From: an uncultured Flavobacteriaceae bacterium
Lineage (GTDB): Bacteria; Bacteroidota; Bacteroidia; Flavobacteriales; Flavobacteriaceae
NCBI GenBank assembly: GCA_913065125.1
Contig: CAJYAG010000001.1
Coordinates: 1-64,000, forward strand
Length of the DNA: 64,000 bases
Direction of reading: 5' to 3'
The position numbers and the translations under genes are program-made. Positions 1 to 9,334 of this stretch are shown piece by piece. The notes under the pieces were generated by a model. That model had not been told where the DNA came from and did no database searches. It was given only the letters and a program-made list of their open reading frames with translations. The first letter of the stretch is position 1; every line of letters begins with the position of its first letter.

Positions 1-48
1 TTTGCGCCGATGGTACTGCCAATAGGTGGGAGAGTAGGTCGCTGCCTT
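1..48 (+). rRNA. rrf: 5S rRNA, 3' end only
   Basis: The first bases contain the conserved 5S rRNA 3' half (GATGGTACTGCC and GGTGGGAGAGTAGGTCGCTGCC-like blocks), ending near base 48. The 5' part and presumably the 23S and 16S genes lie outside the window. It is followed by a strong hairpin with a T run, as expected at the end of an rRNA operon. The exact 3' end is approximate. Confidence 0.88.
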
Positions 49-82
49 TCTTTATATTGATACAAATCAATATAATATACTA

Positions 83-116
83 AAGTCCTCAATCAAAAGA
101 TTGAGGACTTTTTTTT
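83..116 (+). terminator. Rho-independent terminator after 5S rRNA
   Basis: A perfect 12-bp stem (AAGTCCTCAATC at 83-94 and GATTGAGGACTT at 99-110) has a four-A loop and is followed by a run of T residues. It ends the rRNA operon before porQ. Confidence 0.9.
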
Positions 117-186
117 GTTGAAAAAGTAAAATAAAAGAGAATATTTTCGTTCTAATTATTAATTATCTTTTCTTTGCAACTTGTTT

Positions 187-1212
187 ATGAAAATAGCTAA
201 AAGTTTATTTATAACATTTATTTTTCCAAGCTTGATGTTTTCACAAGTAGGTGGAGAATCTGTATATCAATTTTTAAATATTTCTACTTCAGCAAAACAA
301 ACTGCACTTGGTGGAAAAGTCCTTACTTTGATAAATGATGTAAACCAACCATTATGGAACCCATCGGTGATTAATGAGAATTTAGATAACCAATTAGCTG
401 TAAATTATTCTTCATATCTATCGGGGATCAATATTGGATCCGTTTCTTTTGCAAAAAGAATTAATAGAAGATTTGGAACTTTACAAGGAAACGTTAAATA
501 TATTAATTACGGTAGCATAATTGAGGCAGATGAATCAGGAAATATCACAGGAAATTTTTCTGCAAGTGATATAGCTCTTTCAATTGGTTATGCTGTAAAT
601 TTACCGTGGACAAATTTATATGCTGGTGCAAATATTAAATTGATTAACTCATCTATAAGTGCTTATTCATCAATTGGAATTGCTGCAGATATCGGTTTTT
701 TGTATCATAACCCACATAAGCCTTTTGTTATTACTTTAGTAGTTAGAAATATTGGAACACAAATATCTTCCTTTAATGATGAGTTAGAAAAACTTCCATT
801 AGAAGTACTATTAGGAGGCTCTTATCAATTAGAAAACGTTCCTGTTAAATGGTATTTAACGATTGATAATTTACAACAATGGAATGTTTCAGTGAGTAAC
901 CCTTCAAACCAAGTTTCTGATATTGAAGGAAATATTACAGAGGAAAATGTGACTTTTGTGAATAATGCTTTGAGACATTTTATTGTTGGTGTTGAATTAT
1001 TTTCAGAAAGTGCCATTAACTTACGAATGGGATATAATTTCAGAAAATCACAAGAGTATAGATTGCAAAACATAAGAACATTTGGCGGAATATCGTTAGG
1101 TTTTGGATTGAAAATGAATAATTTTAAGTTGAATTATGCGTATTCTAAAGTGCATACTGCAACAAATATTAGTACTTTTAGCCTACAAATAGATTTAGAT
1201 AGAAAAAGATAA
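187..1212 (+). CDS. porQ: Type IX secretion system protein PorQ
   Basis: This is an outer-membrane beta-barrel-type protein of the PorQ family, an accessory part of the type IX secretion system that exports proteins with C-terminal sorting domains. It has a signal peptide ending near LMFSQ (about residue 20), then the family's opening (GGESVYQFLNISTSAKQTALGG) and alternating beta strands typical of PorV/PorQ-like proteins. A TTG lies two codons upstream at 181, but the ATG at 187 directly precedes a normal signal peptide and is preferred. The stop codon abuts the ATG of cmk, so the two are probably co-transcribed. The porQ-cmk pairing is common in this family. The secreted subtilase further along the window is a plausible client of the same system. 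Confidence 0.87.
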   Translation: MKIAKSLFITFIFPSLMFSQVGGESVYQFLNISTSAKQTALGGKVLTLINDVNQPLWNPSVINENLDNQLAVNYSSYLSGINIGSVSFAKRINRRFGTLQGNVKYINYGSIIEADESGNITGNFSASDIALSIGYAVNLPWTNLYAGANIKLINSSISAYSSIGIAADIGFLYHNPHKPFVITLVVRNIGTQISSFNDELEKLPLEVLLGGSYQLENVPVKWYLTIDNLQQWNVSVSNPSNQVSDIEGNITEENVTFVNNALRHFIVGVELFSESAINLRMGYNFRKSQEYRLQNIRTFGGISLGFGLKMNNFKLNYAYSKVHTATNISTFSLQIDLDRKR

Positions 1213-1899
1213 ATGAATAAAAAAATAACCATCGCAATAGACGGTTTTTCATCAACCGGAAAAAGTACAATTGCTAAACAATTGGCAAAATATTTAGGAT
1301 ATATTTATGTCGATACTGGTGCAATGTACAGAACTGTAACATTATTTGCGATGCAAAATGGTTTTGTAGGATTAAATTTTATCCATCAAGAAAAGTTGAT
1401 TGATAAACTTACAAATATTAAAATTACATTTCGTTTTAACGAAGAATTAGGTTTTGCAGAAGTCTATTTAAACGGTGTAAATGTTGAGAAAAAAATTCGT
1501 TCATTAGAAGTATCTAACTTAGTAAGCAAAGTATCTGCAATTTCAAAAGTTAGAGAAAAATTGGTTTCAGAACAACAAACAATGGGGTTGCATAAAGGAA
1601 TTGTAATGGACGGAAGAGATATTGGAACTGTTGTTTTTCCGAGTGCAGAGTTAAAAATATTTATGACGGCTTCTGCCCATACAAGAGCAAAAAGAAGGTA
1701 TGATGAATTGATTGAAAAAGGGGATGATGTAAGCTATGAAGAAATTTATAAAAACGTAGTTGAAAGAGATCAAATGGATACTACTAGAGAAGATTCTCCC
1801 TTAGTAAAAGCAGAAGATGCCATTGAAATTGATAATTCAAATTTAACAAAAGAAGAACAATTTAAAATGATTCTCAAATTGGTTCAAGAAAAATTATAA
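1213..1899 (+). CDS. cmk: Cytidylate kinase
   Basis: It phosphorylates CMP and dCMP with ATP in pyrimidine nucleotide synthesis in the cytoplasm. The P-loop GFSSTGKST lies at about residues 11-19, followed by the substrate region (YVDTGAMYRTV) and the MDGRDIGTVVFP block near residue 136. At 228 residues it is close to the usual length of bacterial Cmk. The ATG begins on the base after the porQ stop, which suggests translational coupling. It ends at a strong bidirectional terminator shared with queE on the other strand. Confidence 0.95.
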   Translation: MNKKITIAIDGFSSTGKSTIAKQLAKYLGYIYVDTGAMYRTVTLFAMQNGFVGLNFIHQEKLIDKLTNIKITFRFNEELGFAEVYLNGVNVEKKIRSLEVSNLVSKVSAISKVREKLVSEQQTMGLHKGIVMDGRDIGTVVFPSAELKIFMTASAHTRAKRRYDELIEKGDDVSYEEIYKNVVERDQMDTTREDSPLVKAEDAIEIDNSNLTKEEQFKMILKLVQEKL

Positions 1900-1900
1900 T

Positions 1901-1932
1901 AAAGAAAAGCAGCCTTTTCGCTGCTTTTCTTT
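1901..1932. terminator. Bidirectional terminator between cmk and queE
   Basis: A perfect 13-bp inverted repeat (AAAGAAAAGCAGC at 1901-1913, GCTGCTTTTCTTT at 1920-1932) with a 6-base loop lies between two convergent stop codons. Its A/T flanks allow it to serve both cmk and queE. Confidence 0.85.
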
Positions 1933-1933
1933 A

Positions 1934-2563
1934 TTAGGGAATCTCTAAGTATTTATGAGTTTGTAAAGAAATTTTCCATTTCGGATTTTTCATCACATAA
2001 GTTACAATTTCAGGAATCATTTTATCTCTTTTACTCCATTCGGGCTGTAAAAACAATTCACATTTTTCTCCAACTTTTAAAGCTTCTTCTTCTGCAAATT
2101 TAAAATCACTCTTATTATGAATAATCATTTTTAACTCGTCTGCTTCTTTGTAGACTTCTTGTAAAGGTAATTTTGTTTTCTTTGGTGACAAACAAAACCA
2201 ATCCCATTTTCCAGAAAAAGAATATGCTCCAGACGTTTCTATATGTGTTTTTATATGGTTTTGCTGCAGTTGATTAGTGATGTAGTCTAAACTCCACATT
2301 AAAGGTTCTCCACCAGTAATTACAACTGTGTCAGCGTTCTTTTTGGCATTTTCAACAATTACATCAGCATGTGTTGGTGGGTGCAATTTGGCATTCCAAC
2401 TTTCTTTGACATCGCACCAATGGCAACCTACATCACAACCGCCAATTCTTATAAAATATGCAGCTTTTCCTGTATGAGAACCTTCACCTTGAATGGTGTA
2501 AAACTCTTCCATTAACGGAAGCATTTCTCCTTTATTTATTAAATTTTGAACCTCTTTTTTCAT
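1934..2563 (-). CDS. queE: 7-carboxy-7-deazaguanine synthase QueE (radical SAM)
   Basis: QueE converts 6-carboxytetrahydropterin to 7-carboxy-7-deazaguanine in the pathway to preQ0 and queuosine. The N-terminus has the family signature FYTIQGEGSHTGKAA, followed by a CxxxCxxC cluster (CDVGCHWC, about residues 43-50) that would bind the 4Fe-4S cluster, then ITGGEPLM. The length of 209 residues fits the family. No other queuosine gene is visible nearby. A TATCTTTG box lies only about 9 bases upstream of the ATG, implying a very short leader. Confidence 0.93.
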   Translation of the reverse strand: MKKEVQNLINKGEMLPLMEEFYTIQGEGSHTGKAAYFIRIGGCDVGCHWCDVKESWNAKLHPPTHADVIVENAKKNADTVVITGGEPLMWSLDYITNQLQQNHIKTHIETSGAYSFSGKWDWFCLSPKKTKLPLQEVYKEADELKMIIHNKSDFKFAEEEALKVGEKCELFLQPEWSKRDKMIPEIVTYVMKNPKWKISLQTHKYLEIP

Positions 2564-2571
2564 TGGTTGGC

Positions 2572-2579
2572 AAAGATAC
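2572..2579 (-). promoter_or_regulatory. Candidate -7 box of the queE promoter
   Basis: The minus strand reads TATCTTTG, matching the Bacteroidota -7 consensus TAnnTTTG. The -33 side is weak (a TTT about 19 bases upstream). Distance to the ATG leaves a leader of only a few bases. Confidence 0.5.
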
Positions 2580-2603
2580 TGAAACTTAAAGGAATATAAA
2601 GAG

Positions 2604-2655
2604 CAATAAAAAGGAATTCTATTTGCTATTTTTATGAGATAATCCCTTTTTATTG
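2604..2655. repeat. Inverted repeat upstream of a lipoprotein gene
   Basis: CAATAAAAAGG (2604-2614) is mirrored by CCTTTTTATTG (2645-2655) across a 30-base A/T-rich spacer. It lies in the 180-base gap between the divergent queE and lipoprotein genes. It could be a structural element or chance in A/T-rich sequence. Confidence 0.35.
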
Positions 2656-2745
2656 TTTTGTATCATTTAAAGATTGATTACTTTTATGCTCATTTAATAA
2701 GAAAAGTCAAAAACAATCGTTTAGTTTAGTATAAAAAATAAAAGA

Positions 2746-3312
2746 ATGAATAAGAGCATTTATAAATTATTAGTTGTAAGCGTAATATCAATTTTGTTTG
2801 TACAATGTGGTGATGGCGGAAAATTTACCATTTCAAAAGGAAAAGTTGGTAAACTAACAACATTAACAACAGTAAATGAATTAGATAACATTTTTAAAAA
2901 GGATTCTATTGTTAAAAATTTAAGTGAAGGAAGTTTGGGAAGTAATTATTTTCAAGATGATGATGAATATTTGATTTATGAAAAAGGAGGAAAGCATTTA
3001 TTAACGATTATTCCACAAGAACAATTAGATTCAACATCAACTATAAAAAGTATTCAAGTTTTTGACCCAAGGTTTTCTACAAAAACAGGAATTTCTTTAA
3101 ATTCATCTTTTGAAGACATCAATTTAAATAATAAAATTACTAAAGTAGAAACTTCTTTAAGTTCTGCAACACTATTTATAGATGATTTAAACGTAACAAT
3201 TAGTTTAGATAAAGAAGATTTAGGTTTAAAGAATTTTAGCACACAAAAAATTAGTATTGAGCAAATTCCTGGTTTGGCCAAAGTAAAATCATTTATTGTT
3301 TGGTTTAATTAA
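2746..3312 (+). CDS. Lipoprotein of unknown function (possibly DUF1131-like)
   Basis: The N-terminus (MNKSIYKLLVVSVISILFVQC) is a lipoprotein signal with the acylated Cys at residue 21. The mature part is about 165 residues, with alternating strands and many Ser/Thr. The start of the mature region (FTISKGKVGKLTTLTTVNEL) and its general layout recall DUF1131, a family that includes an RpoE-regulated lipoprotein of enterobacteria. That link is a weak impression. It stands alone between queE and a cupin gene. The function is not recognised. Confidence 0.75.
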   Translation: MNKSIYKLLVVSVISILFVQCGDGGKFTISKGKVGKLTTLTTVNELDNIFKKDSIVKNLSEGSLGSNYFQDDDEYLIYEKGGKHLLTIIPQEQLDSTSTIKSIQVFDPRFSTKTGISLNSSFEDINLNNKITKVETSLSSATLFIDDLNVTISLDKEDLGLKNFSTQKISIEQIPGLAKVKSFIVWFN

Positions 3313-3366
3313 CCAAAGCTTTTCTGCATTTAGTTAGATTATCTTTTTAATAAAAAATGCTTGTTG

Positions 3367-3726
3367 ATGAAAAAATATACCATTCAAAAAACGCCATTTG
3401 TTTTTCCTACTACAGACGGAAAATTAATTGAAGAACATTTTGGTAATGCTACAAATCAAGATACTGAAATTAGTATTGCTCATATGATTGCGCCGCCTAA
3501 ATGGAGTGAGCCTTTTCAAACACCAGAATTTGATGAATACACGTATATTATAAAAGGCAAAAAACAATTTATTATTGATGGTGAAACGGTTATTTTAGAA
3601 GCAGGGCAATCAATAAAAATCAATAAAAATACACGAGTCCAGTACTCAAATCCTTTTGATACAGATTGTGAATATTTGGCAATTTGTTTACCAGCATTCT
3701 CTATAGATTTAGTGCATAGAGAATAA
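3367..3726 (+). CDS. Small cupin-fold protein
   Basis: A single-domain cupin of 119 residues. The region from FDEYTYIIKGKKQFIIDGE to ILEAGQSIKINKNT matches the two cupin motifs, with Glu and Tyr in motif 1 and a Gly-rich turn (EAGQ) before motif 2. The usual metal-binding His residues are largely absent from motif 1, so metal binding is doubtful. The ATG at 3367 is preferred over two TTG codons just upstream. The substrate is unknown; the nearest annotated families are ethanolamine-utilisation-type and generic cupin_2 proteins. Confidence 0.8.
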   Translation: MKKYTIQKTPFVFPTTDGKLIEEHFGNATNQDTEISIAHMIAPPKWSEPFQTPEFDEYTYIIKGKKQFIIDGETVILEAGQSIKINKNTRVQYSNPFDTDCEYLAICLPAFSIDLVHRE

Positions 3727-3817
3727 CATCATTTGAGTTAAAATTTTCATAAACAATTTTAGTTATAGTGTTTTAAAAGATTTATTTTTTAGATTCCTAA
3801 TCCAAAATCCACTTATT

Positions 3818-4402
3818 ATGCGAATTAGAGGCTTCTTATTGTTATTTATGTTTTCATTTTCTATACTATCTGCTCAAGAAAAAATTGAAATGAAGTATAC
3901 CTCTACAAAAGATTACCCGTTCGGAAAATACAACCCTAAAGCACCAAATCAATTACAAGATTATAAAGAGCTAATTGGTTTGAGTAAATGCTTGTCGACT
4001 TCTAGGAGCCCTGATCAAACTTGGGCAAAGCCTGTGAAAATGACTTGGGAATTTAAATATATTATGAATGGAATGGCAGTGCAAGATTTAACGTTAAAAG
4101 AAGATGGGCGTCATTCTGGAAGCATTAGACAATACGATAATGACAGTTTACAATGGAAAGTTCATTATTATTCTTCTGCTGTAACTTCAAGTACTTTACA
4201 AACATGGAAGGGAAATAGAAAAAAAAATAAAATCGTTTTGTACAAAAAGCAAAATGCACCTAACGGTGCAAAGGGTTTTTCTAGATTAACTTTTTATGAG
4301 ATTGATACTAAAAGTTTTAAATGGATTGGAGAGTGGGTTGATGAAAAGGAAACTATAATGTTTCCGTTTTGGAAAATTGAATGTACAAAAGAAAATGATT
4401 AA
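3818..4402 (+). CDS. Secreted protein of unknown function
   Basis: It has a cleavable signal peptide (MRIRGFLLLFMFSFSILSAQ) and a mature part of about 174 residues rich in Lys, Trp and Tyr. The body (KPVKMTWEFKYIMNG, ending with KWIGEWVDEKETIMFPFWKIEC) suggests a small beta-rich lipocalin-like fold, but no family is recognised. Its last 4 bases overlap the stop of the convergent YwaF-family gene. It has no operon partner. Confidence 0.7.
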   Translation: MRIRGFLLLFMFSFSILSAQEKIEMKYTSTKDYPFGKYNPKAPNQLQDYKELIGLSKCLSTSRSPDQTWAKPVKMTWEFKYIMNGMAVQDLTLKEDGRHSGSIRQYDNDSLQWKVHYYSSAVTSSTLQTWKGNRKKNKIVLYKKQNAPNGAKGFSRLTFYEIDTKSFKWIGEWVDEKETIMFPFWKIECTKEND

Positions 4403-5103
4403 ACTCTTTTTCTTGTTAGATAAAAGGGCAAATAAATCAACAAGAAAAACGGAATAACAATCAGCTCAACAACGAAAACATAATAAGGCCATTCGCCAAA
4501 TAAATCTAACATAGAAGCGGAATCCGGTTTTCTATTTGTGTAAAAATAATTTGATCCTAAGAAATAATTAAGGATAAACATCAGAACCATATAAACCTGC
4601 ATTCCAATAAATGATTTGAGAACACTTTTTAATGTTGGTCGCATGTTATAAATAAAAGTAGCGTACATCATAAAAATTACCAATCCAGCATGTACAAACC
4701 AATATCTAAAAAACTCAAAATTTAAGAAACTATACGAACTCGGAGTTATTAAAGATTGAAGAGTTCCTGCCAAAATTAAAAAGAAGACTATTTCATAATG
4801 TACATAATTCCGTTTAATAGAAACGATTGGAATTATTAAAGCTAAGAAGCTACATAAATGCAAAGGCAAATGCTCTTGTATATTAAAATTGTTGCTATAT
4901 AATCTTAGGACAAAACCTATAATTACAAATAATGAAATAGTAATGGTTAAAATGTTTCCAGTAAGAATTTGAATTTTTTCTGATTGTTTTTTAGCCCATT
5001 TTATTAAAATATAACCAAATAGAAACAAGAATACAACAACAAGTAAATGTTGCACCGAAAAAGGAATAAAATCACTGTTTTCTTTTAGAAAAAAATCGTT
5101 CAA
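4399..5103 (-). CDS. YwaF / TIGR02206 family integral membrane protein
   Basis: A 234-residue membrane protein with about seven predicted transmembrane segments. The sequence HLPLHLCSFLALIIPIVSI after the second or third segment is the hallmark of the TIGR02206 (YwaF) family, whose role is unknown. The start is TTG: a TAA stop lies four codons upstream and there is no in-frame ATG near the hydrophobic N-terminus, so TTG is the only reasonable choice. It may share a transcript with folD, 35 bases upstream. Confidence 0.82.
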   Translation of the reverse strand: MNDFFLKENSDFIPFSVQHLLVVVFLFLFGYILIKWAKKQSEKIQILTGNILTITISLFVIIGFVLRLYSNNFNIQEHLPLHLCSFLALIIPIVSIKRNYVHYEIVFFLILAGTLQSLITPSSYSFLNFEFFRYWFVHAGLVIFMMYATFIYNMRPTLKSVLKSFIGMQVYMVLMFILNYFLGSNYFYTNRKPDSASMLDLFGEWPYYVFVVELIVIPFFLLIYLPFYLTRKRV

Positions 5104-5138
5104 TTGCAGAAATATTTACTGCAATATAAAAAAAGAAA

Positions 5139-6014
5139 TTAACTTCTATTTTTTGCTGCAAGTAAAGTGTTTTTCATTAACATGGCAATTGTCATCGGAC
5201 CAACTCCACCAGGAACAGGAGTTATAAAGCTCGCCTTTTTAGAAACCGACTCAAAATGAACATCACCAGCTAAACGAAACCCTTTTTTCTTTGTATTATC
5301 TTCAACTCTTGTAATTCCAACATCAATAATTGTAACTCCGCCTTTTACCATATCTCCAGTTAAAAACTCAGGAATTCCTAATGCGGCAACAATAATGTCT
5401 GCTTGTAATGTAATTTCTTTTAAGTTTTTTGTTTTACTATGAGTAATCGTTACCGTAGCATTTCCTGCTGCCCTTTTTTGCGACATTAAAATACTCATTG
5501 GGCTTCCAACAATATGGCTTCTACCAATAACTACAACATGTTTTCCACTAGTTTCTACTTTGTATCTTTCTAATAATTCTAAAATTCCGTACGGAGTTGC
5601 AGGTAAAAAAGTGGGTAAGTTTAATGTCATTTTTCCAACATTTGTAGGGTGAAATCCATCAACATCTTTATCAGGATTTACCGCCATCAATACTTTTTGC
5701 TCATCAATGTGCTTTGGCAATGGTAACTGAACTATAAATCCATCAATATCTGGATTTGTATTTAATTTTTCAATTTCATTTAATAATTCAACTTCAGCTA
5801 TATCATCAGATAATCGAACTAATGTTGATTCAAAACCCGCTTTTGCACATGCTTTTACTTTTGCATTTACATACGTTAAACTTGCACCATTGCTACCAAC
5901 TAAAATTGCTGCTAAATGAGGAACTTTAATCCCTTTATTTACTAATTGCTGAGTTTCAATTGCAATTTCTTCTTTAATTTGGTTTGATGTTGCTTTTCCG
6001 TCTAGTAGTGTCAT
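5139..6014 (-). CDS. folD: Bifunctional methylenetetrahydrofolate dehydrogenase / cyclohydrolase
   Basis: FolD interconverts 5,10-methylene-, methenyl- and 10-formyl-tetrahydrofolate with NADP in one-carbon metabolism. Visible signatures are [14 protein letters not shown] with the catalytic Lys near residue 53, the [12 protein letters not shown] block, the nucleotide-binding loop [17 protein letters not shown], and the C-terminal [16 protein letters not shown]. The length of 291 is typical. Its ATG overlaps the stop of the upstream glycosyltransferase-like gene by 4 bases (ATGA), so the two are translationally coupled. Confidence 0.96.
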   Translation of the reverse strand: MTLLDGKATSNQIKEEIAIETQQLVNKGIKVPHLAAILVGSNGASLTYVNAKVKACAKAGFESTLVRLSDDIAEVELLNEIEKLNTNPDIDGFIVQLPLPKHIDEQKVLMAVNPDKDVDGFHPTNVGKMTLNLPTFLPATPYGILELLERYKVETSGKHVVVIGRSHIVGSPMSILMSQKRAAGNATVTITHSKTKNLKEITLQADIIVAALGIPEFLTGDMVKGGVTIIDVGITRVEDNTKKKGFRLAGDVHFESVSKKASFITPVPGGVGPMTIAMLMKNTLLAAKNRS

Positions 6015-7441
6015 GGATTTAAAATATAAATTTTGATAGTTGTGTTAAATTTATGAAATTGTTTTAGTACAGAATAATGATTTGTTAAAGAATTTTGTTC
6101 TTCATCTGTTAAATTAAATACAGAGGCATAAAAGACATATCTATTAGTTGCATTAAACTTAGTAAAGGATCTTTTGTCACCTTTAAAATCGATGTAATCT
6201 AAAATGTTGTAATTAGGAAAAAAACTAGCAACTTCCTCTATATTAATGTTATTCTCATTTAAATAATTTATTGCTTCTAATCGTAAAGAATGATAAGGTA
6301 AGTGCCCTAAAGTTGCATCCCAACCTTGAGAAATGTTTTTGGGATACATCCATAAATTTCCAGTTAATAAGCCAAGACATAATAATAAATAAATGAGCTT
6401 CTTTTTTTTGTAAAATTCTTGAAGAATATTAAAAGACAATAGAAAAAATGCGATATATGAAACTATAAAATAACGATGACCAAAGGCATTTGTAGCCATT
6501 AAAACTGTAATAATTATAAAAAAAACAGATGTTATAGCCAGCAATAATAGTTTCTTGTTTTTTGTTGATTGAAATATTCTTTTACCAAAAATCAGAATGC
6601 TTATTACTAAAAAAAGGAAAATAAATACTCGACCAAAATCTATATATCTCCATACTAAAACAATACAGTTTCTTATAAAGAATTCGAAATCTGCAAAATG
6701 CCAATAATCTGCCCAAGGCGAATCTGGATGTGTTTGTAGCCAACCTTTTGTAGTTAATCTCCAGCTAACAAAAAGAAAACCGGGCAAACATCCAAGGACA
6801 TACGGTGTTAAGAATTTGATAGTTAAAATTGATTTGATTTTCTTTTTTTCTAACCAAAGATGCTTGCAAATTTCAAAAAGAAAAACTCCGCCAAAAAGCA
6901 TCATGCTTCTATAAGTAACAATACTTAAAAAAAGTAAACCAATAATTTTCTGAACTTTTGATTTGAATAGAATTCCGTTTACAGTAAGAAAAAAGAAAAA
7001 GAGGATAATGATTTCTGGGTTTACCAAGACAAATGCTGTAGAAATTGTAGGATCTATAATTATCAATAAAAAAGCAAATAATTGAAGGTGTTTTTTATCA
7101 ATAAAATAACTAATAAACCGAAACACTTGATAAAAGAATCCAATTGTAAATGGTACTATAACCAAATGACTTACCCATAAATGATGTCCTAAGATTTTCC
7201 AACTTGCAGCTAATAAAAAACCTAAAAAGGGTGGGTGACCAGGATCAAAAGTATCTGGCATGGTCCAATCAAAAATAGCATTGTTATACAATTGATTTCC
7301 CATTTTTGAAGCAAAAAGCACATTGTCCCAAAACATTCCATTTTGGTTAGAAACTAAAAAAATAAGAACTCCCAATACAGAAAAAGAAACAAAACGATTT
7401 TTCTTTGTTTCAAATAAGGAAGTTAATATTTTTAAAAGCAT
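6011..7441 (-). CDS. Polytopic glycosyltransferase-like membrane protein (GT-C fold)
   Basis: A 476-residue protein with roughly ten to twelve transmembrane segments. An early extracytoplasmic loop carries an acidic motif ([18 protein letters not shown], then [10 protein letters not shown]), matching the GT-C (GT39/ArnT-type) layout where an Asp in the first loop acts in transfer from a polyprenyl-linked sugar. The C-terminal soluble tail begins near residue 375. The acceptor is unknown; protein O-mannosylation or lipid/glycan modification are both possible. It overlaps folD by 4 bases, although no functional link with folate metabolism is known. Confidence 0.72.
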   Translation of the reverse strand: MLLKILTSLFETKKNRFVSFSVLGVLIFLVSNQNGMFWDNVLFASKMGNQLYNNAIFDWTMPDTFDPGHPPFLGFLLAASWKILGHHLWVSHLVIVPFTIGFFYQVFRFISYFIDKKHLQLFAFLLIIIDPTISTAFVLVNPEIIILFFFFLTVNGILFKSKVQKIIGLLFLSIVTYRSMMLFGGVFLFEICKHLWLEKKKIKSILTIKFLTPYVLGCLPGFLFVSWRLTTKGWLQTHPDSPWADYWHFADFEFFIRNCIVLVWRYIDFGRVFIFLFLVISILIFGKRIFQSTKNKKLLLLAITSVFFIIITVLMATNAFGHRYFIVSYIAFFLLSFNILQEFYKKKKLIYLLLCLGLLTGNLWMYPKNISQGWDATLGHLPYHSLRLEAINYLNENNINIEEVASFFPNYNILDYIDFKGDKRSFTKFNATNRYVFYASVFNLTDEEQNSLTNHYSVLKQFHKFNTTIKIYILNP

Positions 7442-7464
7442 GTACTAAAATAGTATTAAAATTA

Positions 7465-7491
7465 AAAAGGCTACTGAATCAGTAGCCTTTT
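7465..7491 (-). terminator. Terminator downstream of ffh
   Basis: The stem AAAAGGCTACT (7465-7475) pairs with AGTAGCCTTTT (7481-7491). It sits 3 bases after the ffh stop and is followed on the minus strand by a T-rich run. It separates ffh from the GT-C/folD pair. Confidence 0.85.
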
Positions 7492-7494
7492 GTT

Positions 7495-8823
7495 TTATTT
7501 CATTCCTTGCATCATTTGCATCATTTTTCTTCCACCACCACCTTGCATCATCTTCATCATTTTGCTCATTTGATTGAATTGTTTCATCAATTGATTGACA
7601 TCTTGAACGGTTGATCCAGAACCTTTTGCAATTCGTTTTTTTCTGCTAGAATTTATAGTACTTGGTGTGCTTCTTTCTGAAGGTGTCATCGAATGAATAA
7701 TAGCTTCAATTCCTTTAAAGGCATCATCATCAATATCTACATCTTTCATTGCTTTACCAGCACCAGGAATCATCCCCACTAAATCTTTCATGTTACCCAT
7801 CTTTTTGATTTGTTGAATCTGAGTTAAAAAATCATCAAAACCAAATTGGTTTTTAGCGATTTTCTTTTGTAATTTTCTTGATTCTTCTTCATCAAATTGT
7901 TCTTGAGCACGTTCTACAAGAGACACTACATCTCCCATTCCCAAGATTCTATCGGCCATTCTATCTGGATGAAAAACATCAATAGCTTCCATTTTTTCAC
8001 CAGTTCCAATAAATTTTATTGGTTTATCTACAACAGATTTTATGGTTAATGCTGCTCCACCACGGGTATCACCATCTAATTTTGTTAAAATAACTCCATC
8101 AAAATTTAATACGTCATTAAAAGCTTTCGCTGTATTAACAGCATCTTGCCCAGTCATAGAATCTACAACAAACAATGTTTCTTGCGGATTTACAGCTTTA
8201 TGAATGTTAGAAATTTCGGTCATCATTTCTTCATCCACAGCTAAACGACCAGCCGTATCAATAATAACTACATTTTTACCGTTTGCTTTTGCGTGTTTGA
8301 TAGCATTTTTAGAAATTTCTACCGGATTGTTGTTACCAACTTCTGCATAGACTTCAACACCAATTTGTTCTCCAACAACTTGTAATTGATTTATGGCAGC
8401 TGGGCGATACACATCACAACCAACTAATAAAACTTGTTTTGTTTTTTTAGTTTTTAAGTAGTTTGCTAATTTCCCAGAAAAAGTAGTTTTACCAGAACCT
8501 TGTAAACCAGACATTAAAATTACAGTTGGAGAACCACCAAGGTTTATTCCTACAGTTTCTCCACCCATTAAATCGGTTAGTTCATCTTTAACCAACTTTA
8601 CCATTAATTGTCCAGGATTTAATGTGGTTAATACATCTTGTCCTAAGGCTTTAGCTTGTACTCTTTTAGTAAAATCTTTGGCAATTTTAAAGTTAACATC
8701 GGCATCTAATAAAGCTCTACGAACTTCTTTTAGCGTTTCTGCAACGTTTACTTCTGTAATACTACCGTGACCTTTTAATGTGTGTAAGGCTTTATCTAAT
8801 TTGTCGCTTAAATTATTAAACAT
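7495..8823 (-). CDS. ffh: Signal recognition particle protein Ffh
   Basis: Ffh is the SRP54 homologue that binds signal sequences and 4.5S RNA and targets ribosomes to FtsY at the membrane. The order is an N domain, a G domain with GLQGSGKTTFSGK (P-loop), DVYRPAAINQL, DTAGRLAVDEE and TKLDGDTRGG, then a methionine-rich M domain ending in a KMMKMMQ and KMMQMMQGMK stretch. The ATG at 8823 (MFNNLSDKLDK) is the family start; an upstream in-frame start would add ten non-conserved residues. The length from that ATG is 442 residues. Confidence 0.97.
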   Translation of the reverse strand: MFNNLSDKLDKALHTLKGHGSITEVNVAETLKEVRRALLDADVNFKIAKDFTKRVQAKALGQDVLTTLNPGQLMVKLVKDELTDLMGGETVGINLGGSPTVILMSGLQGSGKTTFSGKLANYLKTKKTKQVLLVGCDVYRPAAINQLQVVGEQIGVEVYAEVGNNNPVEISKNAIKHAKANGKNVVIIDTAGRLAVDEEMMTEISNIHKAVNPQETLFVVDSMTGQDAVNTAKAFNDVLNFDGVILTKLDGDTRGGAALTIKSVVDKPIKFIGTGEKMEAIDVFHPDRMADRILGMGDVVSLVERAQEQFDEEESRKLQKKIAKNQFGFDDFLTQIQQIKKMGNMKDLVGMIPGAGKAMKDVDIDDDAFKGIEAIIHSMTPSERSTPSTINSSRKKRIAKGSGSTVQDVNQLMKQFNQMSKMMKMMQGGGGRKMMQMMQGMK

Positions 8824-8850
8824 GTGCTTTTTGTTCTTTTTTTGGAAGCA

Positions 8851-8858
8851 CAAATATA
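8851..8858 (-). promoter_or_regulatory. Candidate -7 box of the ffh promoter
   Basis: The minus strand reads TATATTTG 28 bases upstream of the ffh ATG, matching TAnnTTTG. A TTT lies about 21 bases further upstream as a possible -33 half. It also supports the shorter ffh start, because the longer frame would begin inside this box. Confidence 0.5.
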
Positions 8859-8893
8859 AGAAAATAGCACGATTTTTATAAAGAAATAATACG

Positions 8894-9334
8894 TTATTTA
8901 GATTTTGAAAATAGGCTCAAAAAGAAGTTGAATACATGAATAATTGAAGCTAAAAGAAATAAAATAAATGAAATAAAAAGAATAAGATTAGAGTTGTCTA
9001 TAACAAAGTCTTTATTTAAATTCTTTGCTGATTGTAACCAGCTCCATTTATTATAGGTGATTAAAAGCACAAATGAAAAACCTTGTAGGATTATATGAAT
9101 TCGTGTTAAGCCTTTTTTTGGAGTTTTTTTAGCCCAATGAATGGAGAAATAATTAATTCCAATTAATCCAAAAAAGAAAGCAGCCACATAATAGATGTAT
9201 TTTAACTCTACAGTTAAACTTGCGCCATAATAACGAATGTTAATGCCTTCACTATTAAAAAAATATGCTAAGAGTATTGAAATAGGAATCAGTCCCAAAA
9301 AGAATATATGTGGTTTTGTAATCAGTTTTTTCAT
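8894..9334 (-). CDS. Small integral membrane protein of unknown function
   Basis: A 146-residue protein with about four hydrophobic segments (PHIFFLGLIPISILLAYFF, YIYYVAAFFFGLIGINYF, IILQGFSFVLLITY and LILFISFILFLLASIIHVF). No family is recognised. The ATG at 9334 overlaps the stop of the upstream DinB-like gene (ATGA), indicating a two-gene operon. A longer in-frame start would read back into that gene and is not preferred. Confidence 0.75.
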   Translation of the reverse strand: MKKLITKPHIFFLGLIPISILLAYFFNSEGINIRYYGASLTVELKYIYYVAAFFFGLIGINYFSIHWAKKTPKKGLTRIHIILQGFSFVLLITYNKWSWLQSAKNLNKDFVIDNSNLILFISFILFLLASIIHVFNFFLSLFSKSK